Source: Microcella flavibacter
GTDB lineage: Bacteria; Actinomycetota; Actinomycetes; Actinomycetales; Microbacteriaceae
Length of the DNA: 64,000 bases
Direction: 5' to 3'
NCBI RefSeq assembly: GCF_012530535.1
Contig: NZ_CP051299.1
Coordinates: forward strand, 744,001 to 808,000
Part shown: piece after piece, positions 26,089 to 35,414 of the stretch
Position numbering within the stretch: position 1 is the stretch's first letter
Layout of the letters: each line of letters begins with the position of its first letter
Notes under the pieces: model-generated
What the model saw: only the letters and a program-made list of their open reading frames with translations
Told to the model about the DNA's origin: nothing
Databases searched by the model: none
Made by a program: the position numbers and the translations under genes

Positions 26089-26685
26089 ATGACCGACGCC
26101 GAGGCCCTGCGCGACGCCCGAGCGGCGCTCGCCGCCACCGCGGCCCGGCTCGAGACGGCCGGCATCGCGCCCGATCAGCTCGCGACGTCCGTCGGCGCCC
26201 GCCGCGTGCTCGGCGTCATCCCGCGCTCGGCCACGATGCGCCGCACGGGGGAGGGCTGGCGGCTCGGCGTGCTCATCACCACCCGTGAGGGCGACGCCTG
26301 GGCTCCCGCGACGACGGTGCGCGCGACGCGGCAGCAGCTGCCGGGCCACCAGGCCGAGAGCGCCCAGCAGCGGCGCGCGCTGCGGCTGACCGCGTTGAGC
26401 GCCGGCTTCGACGAGGGCGCCGTCGTCGACCTGGATGCCCGCCTCCTGCCCCTCGACGACCCCGAGGCCATGTGCGCCGAGGTCGCCCCGCTCGTGCTGC
26501 GCGACGGCGTCGTGCTCGTGCGCTGGATGACCTCGGCCCCGGATTCCGCGCTGCGCCCGCTGGCCGACTACCTGCACGAGCGCGAGCAGCTCGCGCTGCT
26601 GACCGCCGCCGGCGCGCTCGACACCGAGACCCCCGCCGAGGACGGCGGCGCCGCCGCGACGACCGAGAGCGAGCATCCCCTGTGA
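26089..26685 (+). CDS. Conserved hypothetical protein
   Basis: 198 residues from the ATG at 26089. Not recognised. The N-terminal 35 residues are an Ala-rich helix, followed by a mixed alpha/beta region (RRVLGVIPRSATMRRTGEGWRLGVLITT, then HQAESAQQRRALRLTALSAGF). The acidic Ala/Thr-rich C-terminus looks disordered. Its stop overlaps the GTG of the next gene (GTGA), so the pair is translationally coupled. A cytosolic protein is likely, since no membrane segment is visible. Confidence 0.65.
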   Translation: MTDAEALRDARAALAATAARLETAGIAPDQLATSVGARRVLGVIPRSATMRRTGEGWRLGVLITTREGDAWAPATTVRATRQQLPGHQAESAQQRRALRLTALSAGFDEGAVVDLDARLLPLDDPEAMCAEVAPLVLRDGVVLVRWMTSAPDSALRPLADYLHEREQLALLTAAGALDTETPAEDGGAAATTESEHPL

Positions 26686-27341
26686 CCTTCACCGGCTTCG
26701 ACCCCGACGCGCCCGCCCTCTACGCCGAGCTCGAGCAGCACAACACCAAGGAGTGGTGGCTGGCGAACAAGCGCCGCTACGACGAGGCCGTGCGCGCACC
26801 CGCCGATGCGCTCATCGAGCAGCTCGGCGCCGAGTTCGGGCCGGTCAAGATCTTCCGCCCGTACCGCGACGTGCGGTTCAGCGCCGACAAGCGCCCCTAC
26901 AAGGATCACCTCGGGCTCGTGACGACGCCCGCCGACGGCACCGCGCTGTACCTGCAGCTGTCGCAGACGGGGCTCATGCTCGCGGGCGGCTACTACCGGC
27001 CGGCGACCGACCAGCTCAAGCGGTTCCGCGCGATCGTCGACGACAACCGCCTGGTCGGCGACCTCGAGGCGACGATCGAGGAGGTCGGCGAGTCCGGCTT
27101 CGAGGTCTTCGACGAGGATGCTCTCACCACTGCTCCGCGCGGCTTCACCGTCGACCACCCCAAGATCGACCTGCTGCGTCTGCGCAACCTCGCGATCCGC
27201 CGCGTGCACCCGGTCGAGCCCTGGATGTTCGGGCCCGAGTCGCTCGACCGCGTGCGCGAGGGCTGGCGCACGATCGGCATCTGGAACGACTGGCTCGTCG
27301 AGAACGTCGGCCCGACGGTGTTGCCGGCACAGCGGCGCTAA
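26682..27341 (+). CDS. TIGR02453/DUF2461 family protein
   Basis: 219 residues. TGFDPDAPALYAELEQHNTKEWWLANKRRYDEAVRAP, KIFRPYRDVRFSADKRPYKDHLG and LAGGYYRPATDQLKRFRAIVDD are the family's core motifs. Function unknown; it is widespread in soil bacteria. GTG start overlaps the previous stop. The last four bases overlap the convergent small membrane protein gene. Confidence 0.92.
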   Translation: MTFTGFDPDAPALYAELEQHNTKEWWLANKRRYDEAVRAPADALIEQLGAEFGPVKIFRPYRDVRFSADKRPYKDHLGLVTTPADGTALYLQLSQTGLMLAGGYYRPATDQLKRFRAIVDDNRLVGDLEATIEEVGESGFEVFDEDALTTAPRGFTVDHPKIDLLRLRNLAIRRVHPVEPWMFGPESLDRVREGWRTIGIWNDWLVENVGPTVLPAQRR

Positions 27342-27634
27342 TCGGAGGCCGGTCGGTCGGGGTCGCGTGACGGGCGGCGGCGGGCGAGCATCCAGCCGCT
27401 GGCGAACGCGGCCAGGCCGATGCCGAGACCGATCGCGACGGTGCCTGCGATGCCGAACGGGCCGAGGAAGAAGCTCACGGGCGCCACGCTGCCGGCGGTC
27501 AACGGGGCGTAGGCGAACCAGCCGAACGACGTCTCGGGCTGGCGCAGGACGAGGATGACGCCGGTGATGACGAGGCCGACGCCCACGGCCATGGCGACGC
27601 CGAACCCGCGCGGGAAGCGGCGTGCACGAGTCAT
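27338..27634 (-). CDS. Small membrane protein with three hydrophobic segments
   Basis: 98 residues, with segments near residues 10-32, 37-57 and 60-84 and a basic C-terminal tail (LARRRPSRDPDR). Family not recognised. TACCGT lies 6 bases before the ATG on the minus strand, which supports both the start and expression as a leaderless mRNA. Confidence 0.65.
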   Translation of the reverse strand: MTRARRFPRGFGVAMAVGVGLVITGVILVLRQPETSFGWFAYAPLTAGSVAPVSFFLGPFGIAGTVAIGLGIGLAAFASGWMLARRRPSRDPDRPASD

Positions 27635-27670
27635 GCGATGACGGTAGCCGACGGCGATGTCCGCGCGCGC

Positions 27671-27712
27671 TATCGTGCAACCATGAGCGGCGCAGCGACG
27701 GCACGTCAGTGA
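27671..27712 (+). CDS. Nine-codon leader ORF with its -10 hexamer, coupled to the ROK gene
   Basis: TATCGT (27671-27676) lies 6 bases before an ATG at 27683 that opens a nine-codon ORF (MSGAATARQ) ending at TGA 27710-27712. That stop overlaps the GTG (27709) of the ROK regulator in a GTGA junction. The arrangement implies a leaderless short ORF whose translation delivers ribosomes to the regulator gene. Codons are ordinary, so no amino-acid-specific attenuation is suggested. Confidence 0.45.
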   Translation, partial: YRATMSGAATARQ

Positions 27713-28971
27713 CGCGCGTCGAGGGAGCGCATCGTCGGGGCACGAATCTCCCCGCGATGGCCGACTTCAACCAGTCGGTGATCCTCGATACGGTGCGCCG
27801 CGCCCCGGCAGGGCTGAGTCGGGTGCAGCTCGCCGAGGCGACGGGCCTCTCGGCGCAGACCATCTCGAACATCGTGCGGCGACTCCTCGACGCGGATCTC
27901 GTCGCCGAGGCCGGCCGCGAGGTCAGCGGTCCGGGCAAGCCGCGCACGATGCTGCGCCTCAATCCAGCTGGGCGCTACGCCCTCGGAGTGCACCTCGATC
28001 CGACGATCACGACGACCGTCATGCTCGACCTCGTGGGCTCGGTCGTGGCGCACGACCGCATCGCGACGCCGCTGGGGCAGGAGCCGGCGGAGGTGATCGA
28101 GGCGATCGCACGGTCGCTCGACGGGCTCATCGCCACCAGCGGTGTCGACCGCGACCGCATCAGCGGGCTGGGCATCGCCGCCCCCGGCCCGATCGACCCA
28201 CTCGGGGGCACGCTCGTCGACCCTCCGCACCTGCACGGCTGGCACCGCGTTCCGCTGCGGGATGCTCTCGCCGAGCGCCTCGGACTGCCCACGATCCTCG
28301 ACAAGGACGTCACCGCTGCTGCGGTGGCCGAGATCTGGACGGGCGGAGCCGCCGCCCACCCGGGCTCCTTCGTCTTCCTGTATCTCGGAACGGGCGTGGG
28401 GGCGGGGCTCGTGATCGATGACGAGATCATCCGCGGCAGTCTCGACAACTCGGGTGAGATCGGGCACATCGTGGTCGACCCGGCCGGGCCGGAGTGCTGG
28501 TGCGGCAATCGCGGATGCGTCGCCGTCACGTGCACGCCCGAGGCCATGGTGCGGGAGGCCGCCCACCTCGTCGACGGTCCCGCCCCGGGCGAGGAGTGGG
28601 ACACCGTCCGCATCGACGCCGCCTTCAGCCGACTGAGCGACGCCGCTCGACGGGGCGAGGCCGGGGCGCTCGAGGTCATCGATCGCTGCGCCGTCCGCAT
28701 CGCCCGAGCGCTCGCCGTGATCGCGAACCTGCTCGACGTCGACCGCGTCATCCTGGGCGGCCCGTTCTGGCATCGCGTGGACGAGCGGTTCCTCACGATC
28801 GTGCCGGCGGAGCTCGATCGCATGCGCGCGGCCCGCAGCATCCACCCGATCGGCGTAGTCGGCTCCGGCGCGGGTCAGGACGTCGTCGCGATCGGCGCGG
28901 CGTCGCTCGTCCTGGAGCGGGGGCTCTCTCCTCGTACGCAATCGCTGCTCCTTCCGGCATCGACCCCTTGA
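27709..28971 (+). CDS. ROK-family transcriptional repressor
   Basis: 420 residues from the GTG at 27709; an ATG at 27757 is an alternative. An N-terminal winged helix (VILDTVRRAPAGLSRVQLAEATGLSAQTISNIVRRLLDADLV) is followed by a ROK sugar-binding domain with LGIAAPGPIDPLGGTLVDPP, LYLGTGVGAGLVIDDEIIRGSLDNSGEIGH and a zinc-type CWCGNRGC. It probably represses the downstream ABC transporter and alpha-mannosidase genes until a sugar ligand binds. A -35/-10 pair for the transporter overlaps its 3' end. Confidence 0.9.
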   Translation: MTRVEGAHRRGTNLPAMADFNQSVILDTVRRAPAGLSRVQLAEATGLSAQTISNIVRRLLDADLVAEAGREVSGPGKPRTMLRLNPAGRYALGVHLDPTITTTVMLDLVGSVVAHDRIATPLGQEPAEVIEAIARSLDGLIATSGVDRDRISGLGIAAPGPIDPLGGTLVDPPHLHGWHRVPLRDALAERLGLPTILDKDVTAAAVAEIWTGGAAAHPGSFVFLYLGTGVGAGLVIDDEIIRGSLDNSGEIGHIVVDPAGPECWCGNRGCVAVTCTPEAMVREAAHLVDGPAPGEEWDTVRIDAAFSRLSDAARRGEAGALEVIDRCAVRIARALAVIANLLDVDRVILGGPFWHRVDERFLTIVPAELDRMRAARSIHPIGVVGSGAGQDVVAIGAASLVLERGLSPRTQSLLLPASTP

Positions 28972-28996
28972 CGGGGTTTAGTCCATTCGATTTACT
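28968..28996 (+). promoter_or_regulatory. Promoter of the sugar ABC / alpha-mannosidase operon
   Basis: TTGACG (28968-28973) and TTTACT (28991-28996) are spaced by exactly 17 bases, the clearest -35/-10 pair in the window. It overlaps the ROK stop codon. TTTAGT within the spacer and TTTACT at the -10 are a near-direct repeat that could be the ROK operator. Confidence 0.6.
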
Positions 28997-29077
28997 TACC
29001 CCCGGGGGGCGACCAGGGGTCGACTCCTCGCACGGGACGACGAAGTCCCGCGCACCGGCGGAGCAAAGGAGCACAGC

Positions 29078-30442
29078 ATGCGGCGCACTACCCTCACGAC
29101 GGCCGGGGCGGCCGTCGCCATCGGAGCCCTCCTGGGAGTCGTCGGCTGCAGTGCCGCCGGCGAGGAGGCCGACGGTGAGACCCTCACCGTGAGCTACATC
29201 CGCACGGACGCGTTCACGGCGCTCGACACGCTCTTCCAATCCGTGAAGACGCAGTTCGAGGACGAGTACCCCGACGTGACGGTCGACCTCCAGCCCGTCT
29301 CCGCGAGCGATGAGGACTACAAGACCCGACTCGCGCTCTCCCACCGATCCGCTGACACGGCGCCCGACGTCTTCTACCAGGACACGACCACCGTGCGCGC
29401 CGACGCCGAGGCGGGCTACCTCCTGCCGCTCGACGACTACGTCGCGGAGTGGGACGACTGGGACCAGTTCAGCGACGCGGCGAAGCAAGCCGGGGTCGGT
29501 ACGGATGGCAGCACGTACGCGGTCTCGCTCGGCACGGACACCCGCGCGCTCTGGTACAGCATCCCCGTCCTCGAGGCTGCCGGAATCGCCACGCCGTGGA
29601 ACCCCGAGACCTGGGATGACGTGCTCGAGATGGCCGCCGCTGTGCAGGAATCCGACCCCGAGGCCGTGCCGTTCATGATCTACGCCGGCACGGGGACGGG
29701 GGAGGGGTCGAACATGCAGGGCTTCTACCAGCTCCTCTACGGCACCGAGCTCGGTGGCGACGCGCTCTTCGACTCGGAGTCGAGCAAGTGGGTCGTCGGC
29801 TCGCAGGGCTTCATCGACTCGCTCGCGTTCATCGACACCGTCTACGACGAGGGATACGCGCTCCCCGCCGATCAGGCGCTCGACCCCAACGTCTGGCAGT
29901 CCGTCTTCGGCGAGCTCTTCCCCGAAGGCAGGCTCGGGGCGACGATTGAGGGCTCCTACACGCCCTCGTTCTGGGTCGAGGGCGGATCGTACGAGTGGCC
30001 CGAGTACGCCGAGCAGATGGGCGCGACCGCGTTCCCGACGCAGGACGGCGACGCCGACGGCGTGAGCATGTCGGGGGGATGGACCCTCGCGGTCGGCGCG
30101 CAGAGCGACATGCCCGACCTCGCATTCGAGTTCCTCACGATGGCGCTCGACTTCGACAACTCGCTGTCCTATGTCACGGAGAACTCGCAGATCGCCGTCC
30201 GCGCCGATGTCGCGGCCGAGTCGAGCTACCTGGAGTCGAACCCCTTCGTGGGTGACGTGACCGAGCTCGTCGAGGTCACCAACTTCCGGCCCGCCACGCC
30301 CGAGTACAACCAGATCTCCGCCGCCGTGCAGAACGCGACGGAGGCGGTCATCACCGGGCAGGCGACGCCGGAGGAAGCCGCTGCCGCCTACGACCAGGAG
30401 GTCGAGTCGATCGTCGGCGCGGACGGCGTGATCGAGAAGTGA
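29078..30442 (+). CDS. ABC transporter sugar-binding lipoprotein
   Basis: 454 residues. A lipoprotein signal peptide (RRTTLTTAGAAVAIGALLGVVGC) with the lipobox Cys at about residue 24 anchors it on the outer face of the membrane. The mature part is a cluster 1 (family 1) solute-binding protein: DVFYQDTTTVRADAEAGYLLPLDDYV, WYSIPVLEAAGI, GWTLAVGAQSDMPDLAFEFL. With the GH38 enzyme encoded downstream, the ligand is probably a mannoside or mannose-containing oligosaccharide (inference). The ATG follows an AAAGGAG ribosome-binding site. Its stop overlaps the next GTG. Confidence 0.93.
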   Translation: MRRTTLTTAGAAVAIGALLGVVGCSAAGEEADGETLTVSYIRTDAFTALDTLFQSVKTQFEDEYPDVTVDLQPVSASDEDYKTRLALSHRSADTAPDVFYQDTTTVRADAEAGYLLPLDDYVAEWDDWDQFSDAAKQAGVGTDGSTYAVSLGTDTRALWYSIPVLEAAGIATPWNPETWDDVLEMAAAVQESDPEAVPFMIYAGTGTGEGSNMQGFYQLLYGTELGGDALFDSESSKWVVGSQGFIDSLAFIDTVYDEGYALPADQALDPNVWQSVFGELFPEGRLGATIEGSYTPSFWVEGGSYEWPEYAEQMGATAFPTQDGDADGVSMSGGWTLAVGAQSDMPDLAFEFLTMALDFDNSLSYVTENSQIAVRADVAAESSYLESNPFVGDVTELVEVTNFRPATPEYNQISAAVQNATEAVITGQATPEEAAAAYDQEVESIVGADGVIEK

Positions 30443-31362
30443 CCGTGATCACCGGCTCGCGGCGACGCGGGCCGAGCGCGGGCCGCCGAGCAGCAGCATC
30501 GGCGGCCCGCACCGGGCCCCTCCTCCCCGCCCTCGTCCTGCTCGCGGTGTTCCTGCTCGGGCCCATCGTGTGGTCGATCGTCGGATCCTTCACCGACACG
30601 ACGCTCACGGGCGCCTCCGCCACCTCGCCCGAGTGGGTCGGCCTCGCCAACTACGAGCGGCTGCTCGCCGATCCCGACTTCCCGCTCTCGCTGTGGCTCA
30701 CAGTGGTCTTCACCGTGGTGTCAGCCGTGATCGGGCAGAACGTGCTCGGCTTCCTGATCGCCTTCGCCATGACGCGGACCGACAAGCGCGTCGCGACGAT
30801 GGCAGGCGGCGTCGTCATCCTCGCGTGGGTGCTCCCCGAGATCGTCGCGGCCTTCGTCGCGTACGCCTTCTTCAGCAGAGAGGGCACGCTCAACCAGATC
30901 CTCGCCCTGATCGGCCTGGAGGGGGGCAACTGGCTCTTCACCCTCCCGCTGATGACGATCATCCTGGCGAACGTGTGGCGAGGGTGCGCGTTCTCGATGC
31001 TCGTCTACCGCGCGGCGCTCGCGGAGGTTCCCCCGGAGCTGACGGAGGCCGCGCAGATCGACGGCGCGAACGGGTGGCAGCGGCTGACCAGAGTGACGAT
31101 CCCGCTGCTGCGCGGCACGATCGCGACGAACCTCATGCTCGTCACGCTGCAGACGCTCTCGGTCTTCACCCTGATCTACGTGATGACGGCGGGCGGCCCT
31201 GGCAATGCGAGCGCGACGCTCCCCGTCTTCGCCTACCAGGAGGCCTTCCGGTTCGGCGCCGTCGCTTTCGGTACGGCCATCGCGACCGTCATGCTGGTCA
31301 TCGGGGGCATCTTCTCCATCGTCTACATCCGCGTCCTGCGCTCCGCGGAGGCGGACCGATGA
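30439..31362 (+). CDS. Sugar ABC transporter permease (MalF-type)
   Basis: 307 residues with six hydrophobic segments. The coupling-helix motif EAAQIDGANGWQRLTRVTIPLLRG is the standard EAA loop of binding-protein-dependent permeases. GTG start overlaps the previous stop (GTGA) and its own stop overlaps the next ATG (ATGA), so three genes are coupled. It forms the membrane channel with the following permease. Confidence 0.93.
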   Translation: MTVITGSRRRGPSAGRRAAASAARTGPLLPALVLLAVFLLGPIVWSIVGSFTDTTLTGASATSPEWVGLANYERLLADPDFPLSLWLTVVFTVVSAVIGQNVLGFLIAFAMTRTDKRVATMAGGVVILAWVLPEIVAAFVAYAFFSREGTLNQILALIGLEGGNWLFTLPLMTIILANVWRGCAFSMLVYRAALAEVPPELTEAAQIDGANGWQRLTRVTIPLLRGTIATNLMLVTLQTLSVFTLIYVMTAGGPGNASATLPVFAYQEAFRFGAVAFGTAIATVMLVIGGIFSIVYIRVLRSAEADR

Positions 31363-32252
31363 GCGTCGATCCCGGCACGCGCGCCGCTCCCGTCGTCGCG
31401 GTCGCGGGCCGCCCCGTGAGCGTCGCCGCGCCGCGTCGCTCGGCGTCCCGCATCCTCGCGACGATCTCCCTCTCGGTGGTCGTCGTCGCCTTCCTCGTGC
31501 CCCTCGCGTGGCTCGTCCTCGCCGCCTTTGACCCCTCGGCGACCTACCAGACGCGCGTACCCGAGCAGGTCTCGTTCGAGAACTTCGAAGCCGTACTCAC
31601 GCCGCAGACGACGTTCATCCCCCTGGGGAACAGTCTGCTGCTCTCGACCGCGACGGCGACGATCACCGTCCTCGCCGCACTGCTCGCGGCGTACCCGCTG
31701 TCGCGCTACCGGTCGCGCTTCCACCGCGGATTCATGTACGGCGTGCTGTTCGGCACCTGCCTGCCGATCACCGCGATCATGGTGCCCGTCTACAGCCTCT
31801 TCGTCTTCTTCGGCCTCCTCGACTCGATGATCGGCACGATCCTCTTCCTCACCGCGTCGTCGCTGCCGATGGCGGTCTTCATGACGAAGAACTTCATGGA
31901 CTCCGTGCCGGTGAGCCTCGAGGAGGCCGCCTGGATCGATGGAGCATCCGCCATGCGCGCTCTGCGCACGGTGGTCGTGCCCCTCATGCGGCCGGGCATC
32001 GCCGTGGTGTTCGTCTTCGTGTTCCTCCAGGCGTGGGGCAACTTCTTCGTGCCGTTCGTCCTGCTGTACTCGCCCGAGAAGCAACCGGCCGCCACCAGCA
32101 TCTACACCTTCTTCGGGCAGTTCGGCTCGATCGCCTACGGCCAGCTGGCGGCGTTCTCGATGCTGTACTCGATCCCGGTCATCGTCCTGTACATCGTCGC
32201 CTCGCGACTCATCGGCGGATCCTTCGCCTTGGCCGGCTCGGTCAAGGGCTGA
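31359..32252 (+). CDS. Sugar ABC transporter permease (MalG-type)
   Basis: 297 residues with six hydrophobic segments; EAAWIDGASAMRALRTVVVPLMRPG is the EAA coupling loop. It pairs with the upstream permease. No ATPase gene is found in the operon, as is common for actinobacterial sugar transporters that share an MsmK-like ATPase encoded elsewhere. Confidence 0.93.
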   Translation: MSVDPGTRAAPVVAVAGRPVSVAAPRRSASRILATISLSVVVVAFLVPLAWLVLAAFDPSATYQTRVPEQVSFENFEAVLTPQTTFIPLGNSLLLSTATATITVLAALLAAYPLSRYRSRFHRGFMYGVLFGTCLPITAIMVPVYSLFVFFGLLDSMIGTILFLTASSLPMAVFMTKNFMDSVPVSLEEAAWIDGASAMRALRTVVVPLMRPGIAVVFVFVFLQAWGNFFVPFVLLYSPEKQPAATSIYTFFGQFGSIAYGQLAAFSMLYSIPVIVLYIVASRLIGGSFALAGSVKG

Positions 32253-32276
32253 CGTCCGACCGCGAAAGGAAGTTCC

Positions 32277-35200
32277 GTGCACGACACCACCCGCACCACC
32301 GAGGCCCGCATCGACAGGTTCCTCCGCGATGTGCTCGAGCCGCAGCGCGTGCGCGCGCGCCGCCCGCTGACCGTGGAGCACTGGGTCGTCGGCGGCGAGC
32401 CGGTCCCCTTCGCGCACGCGGTTCACCAGCGGTTCGAACCCTTCGTCGCCGGCTCGGCCTGGGGCCGCGCCTGGGACACCGTCTGGTTCCGGGTCACGGG
32501 CGAGCTGCCCGGCGACTGGGCGGGGGAGGATGGCGAGTTGGAGCTCGAGGTGGACCTCGGTTACTCCTCGCGACTCCCGGGCTTCCAGGCGGAGGGCATC
32601 GCCTACGACGCGAGCGGACGCATGATCAAGGGTCTCGAGCCGCTCAACCGCCATGTCCCGCTCGCGCGCGGAACGGGCTCGATCGAGGTCTACATCGAGG
32701 CGGCCGCCAACCCCAACATCGCCGACGACTTCAGCTTCCGTTCGACGACGCTCGGGCATCGGGCGACGGCGGGGGATGCGCTGCTCTACTCGGCGCGGCG
32801 CTTCGACGCGGTCGTGCGCGACCCGGAAGTGGTCGAGCTCTGGTACGACGCGACGACGCTGTGGGACCTCGCACAGCACCTGTCCGAGTCGCAGCCGCGT
32901 CGGCATCGCATCATCGAGGCGCTCTCTCGGGTCGTCGACACGATCGACCCGACCGACGCTGCGGCGGGGGCGGTTCGCGCGCGCCGCATCCTCGCCGACC
33001 AGCTCGCTCAGCCCGCCCACGCGAGCGCCCATCGCGCGATCGCCGTGGGGCACGCGCACATCGATTCGGCGTGGCTGTGGCCGACCCGCGAGACCGTGCG
33101 CAAGTTCGCGCGCACGATCTCCAACGTGCTCGACCTCGTCGACCGGGATCCGGAGCTCGTCTTCGCCGCGTCGTCGGCCCAGCAGTACGCGTGGATCGAG
33201 GAGCAGTACCCGGAGCTGTTCGAGCGCGTGCGCGCGGCCGTCGCAGTCGGCCGCATCGTGCCCGTCGGCGGTATGTGGGTCGAGTCCGACGCGACGATGA
33301 TCGGCGGCGAGTCGATGGTGCGGCAGTTCCTCCTCGGCCAGCGGTACTTCCGCGATGCCTTCGGCGTCGAGAGCGACATCGTGTGGCTGCCCGACTCCTT
33401 CGGGTTCTCGGGCGCGCTGCCGCAGATCTTCCGGGGCGTCGGAGCCACGGCGTTCCTCACGCAGAAGATGTCGTGGAGCGACACCAACCGGATGCCTCAT
33501 CACACCTTCGCGTGGGAGGGCATCGACGGCTCGCGCATCCTCACCCACTTCCCGCCCGTCGACAGCTACATGAGCGATCTCGGGGCCGCCGACCTCGAGA
33601 AGGCCGAGCGCCAGTACGCCGAGAAGGCGACCGGGTCGAGCTCGATCGTGCCGTTCGGCTGGGGCGACGGAGGCGGCGGGCCGACGCGCGAGATGCTCGC
33701 GACAGGGCGCCGCAAGGGCGACCTCGAGGGGTCCCCGCGCGTCGAATTCGCAGGCCCCGCGCGGTTCTTCGAGGAGGCACGGAGCGAGTTCGCGCGCCCG
33801 CCCGTCTGGTCGGGCGAGCTCTACCTCGAACTCCACCGGGGCGTGTTCACCTCCCAAGCGCAGACGAAGCAGGGCAATCGTCGCAGCGAGCGCCTCCTGC
33901 ACGAGGCCGAGCTGTGGTGCGCGACGGCGACCGTTCGTGCGGGGGCCGAGTATCCGCAGCGCGAGCTCGACGAAGCGTGGCGCACCGTGCTGCTGCAGCA
34001 GTTCCACGACATCCTGCCCGGCACGTCGATCGCGTGGGTGCACGAGGAGGCGGAGGAGCGGTACCGCGAGGTCGAGCGTGTTCTCGATTCGCTCATCGAA
34101 CGGGCGCTCGCGGCACTCGCAGGGGAGGGCGACGCAGAGCTGGAGGCTCAGGCCTCGCCCGTCGCGCCTGCTGCCCTCGCGATCGCTCCCGCCTCGCCGC
34201 CGGTTCATCGCTCAGCGGCATCCAGCGAGCACGGGTTCATTCTCGAGAGCGATCGGTTGCGAGCGGTCGTCGATGCGCACGGTCGCGTCTCGTCGCTCGT
34301 GGATCGGGATTCCGGGCTCGAGCTCATCGTGCCGGGACACCCGGCGGGCGAGCTGCAACTCTTCCGCGACCGGCCGACGCAGTGGGACGCCTGGGATATC
34401 GATGAGCACTATCGCCGCACGCGCCGGGAGGACGAGGGCGACGCGCACGTCGAGATCGACGAGGGCGGATGCGTCGTGGTCCGTCGCCGGTTCGGCGACT
34501 CCACCGCGACGATCCGCTGGGCGCTGAGCGACGACGGCGGCGCGCTCGATCTCGACGTGCACGTGGACTGGCGGGAGTCGCAGACCCTCCTGAAGCTCGC
34601 CCTCCCCGTGGCCGTGCTCGCCGATCGCGCCTCCGCGGAGACGCTCTTCGGCCACGTCCACCGACCGACCCACGGCAACACCTCGTGGGATGCCGCGCGG
34701 TTCGAGACGGTGGCCCACCGATGGGTGCACGTCGAAGAGCCGGGGGCGGGTGTCGCGATCGCCAACGCGAGCGCCTACGGCTGGGACATCACGCGGCTCG
34801 AGCACGAGGGGCGCGGCGTCGGCACGATGATGCGGGCCTCCCTGCTGCGCGCACCCGAGTTCCCCGACCCGCACACCGATCGCGGCGAGCACGACTTCGC
34901 CCTTTCCCTGCGGCCCACCCGCTCGATCATGGACGCGGTTCGGGAGGGATACCGGCGCGCCTATCCGGCGCGCCCCGTGCTCGGCGCCCGACCGATCGAC
35001 GCACTCGTCTCGCTCGAGTCGCCGACGGCGGTCATCGAGACGGTGAAGCTCGCCGACGACGGCTCGGGTGATCTCATCGTGCGGCTCTACGAGGCAGCGG
35101 GAGCGCGAGCGACCGCAGAGCTCGAGCTCGTCATGCCGTGGGCGGCCGCGCGATGCGTCGATCTTCTCGAGCGGGCGCGCGGCGACCGTCAGGATGCGTT

Positions 35201-35279
35201 CGACTCGAACGACGGCATCCGTCTCTCCCTGCGCCCGTTCGAGATCGTCACGATCCGTGTCGAACTCCCGATCGCCTGA
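32277..35279 (+). CDS. Alpha-mannosidase, glycoside hydrolase family 38
   Basis: 1000 residues. Catalytic-domain signatures are AVGHAHIDSAWLWPTRET (zinc His-x-Asp, about residue 258), WLPDSFGFSGALPQIF (region of the nucleophile Asp, about residue 370), and EAWRTVLLQQFHDILPGTSI-type zinc His near 575. The C-terminal half is the beta-sandwich of bacterial GH38 enzymes. No signal peptide is visible, so it should act in the cytosol on imported alpha-mannosides. The GTG start follows GAAAGGAAG. It is the last gene of the transporter operon, 24 bases after the permease. Confidence 0.95.
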   Translation: MHDTTRTTEARIDRFLRDVLEPQRVRARRPLTVEHWVVGGEPVPFAHAVHQRFEPFVAGSAWGRAWDTVWFRVTGELPGDWAGEDGELELEVDLGYSSRLPGFQAEGIAYDASGRMIKGLEPLNRHVPLARGTGSIEVYIEAAANPNIADDFSFRSTTLGHRATAGDALLYSARRFDAVVRDPEVVELWYDATTLWDLAQHLSESQPRRHRIIEALSRVVDTIDPTDAAAGAVRARRILADQLAQPAHASAHRAIAVGHAHIDSAWLWPTRETVRKFARTISNVLDLVDRDPELVFAASSAQQYAWIEEQYPELFERVRAAVAVGRIVPVGGMWVESDATMIGGESMVRQFLLGQRYFRDAFGVESDIVWLPDSFGFSGALPQIFRGVGATAFLTQKMSWSDTNRMPHHTFAWEGIDGSRILTHFPPVDSYMSDLGAADLEKAERQYAEKATGSSSIVPFGWGDGGGGPTREMLATGRRKGDLEGSPRVEFAGPARFFEEARSEFARPPVWSGELYLELHRGVFTSQAQTKQGNRRSERLLHEAELWCATATVRAGAEYPQRELDEAWRTVLLQQFHDILPGTSIAWVHEEAEERYREVERVLDSLIERALAALAGEGDAELEAQASPVAPAALAIAPASPPVHRSAASSEHGFILESDRLRAVVDAHGRVSSLVDRDSGLELIVPGHPAGELQLFRDRPTQWDAWDIDEHYRRTRREDEGDAHVEIDEGGCVVVRRRFGDSTATIRWALSDDGGALDLDVHVDWRESQTLLKLALPVAVLADRASAETLFGHVHRPTHGNTSWDAARFETVAHRWVHVEEPGAGVAIANASAYGWDITRLEHEGRGVGTMMRASLLRAPEFPDPHTDRGEHDFALSLRPTRSIMDAVREGYRRAYPARPVLGARPIDALVSLESPTAVIETVKLADDGSGDLIVRLYEAAGARATAELELVMPWAAARCVDLLERARGDRQDAFDSNDGIRLSLRPFEIVTIRVELPIA

Positions 35280-35414
35280 GTGCGCTTTGCGGGGGACCGG
35301 CGAAGGCGCGCACCCGCGCCCCCGCCGCGACCCGGCGGAACCGCATGACGCACCGTGACGCCGTGGACGGGGCGGTCTACTCCGATGTCGGCGGTTCGAC
35401 CTATGCTCGATTCC

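Noticed and set aside
31323-34208. 961-codon minus-strand open frame over the permease and mannosidase genes
   Set aside because: Antisense shadow: biased composition without motifs; the plus strand encodes a clear GH38 enzyme and permease.
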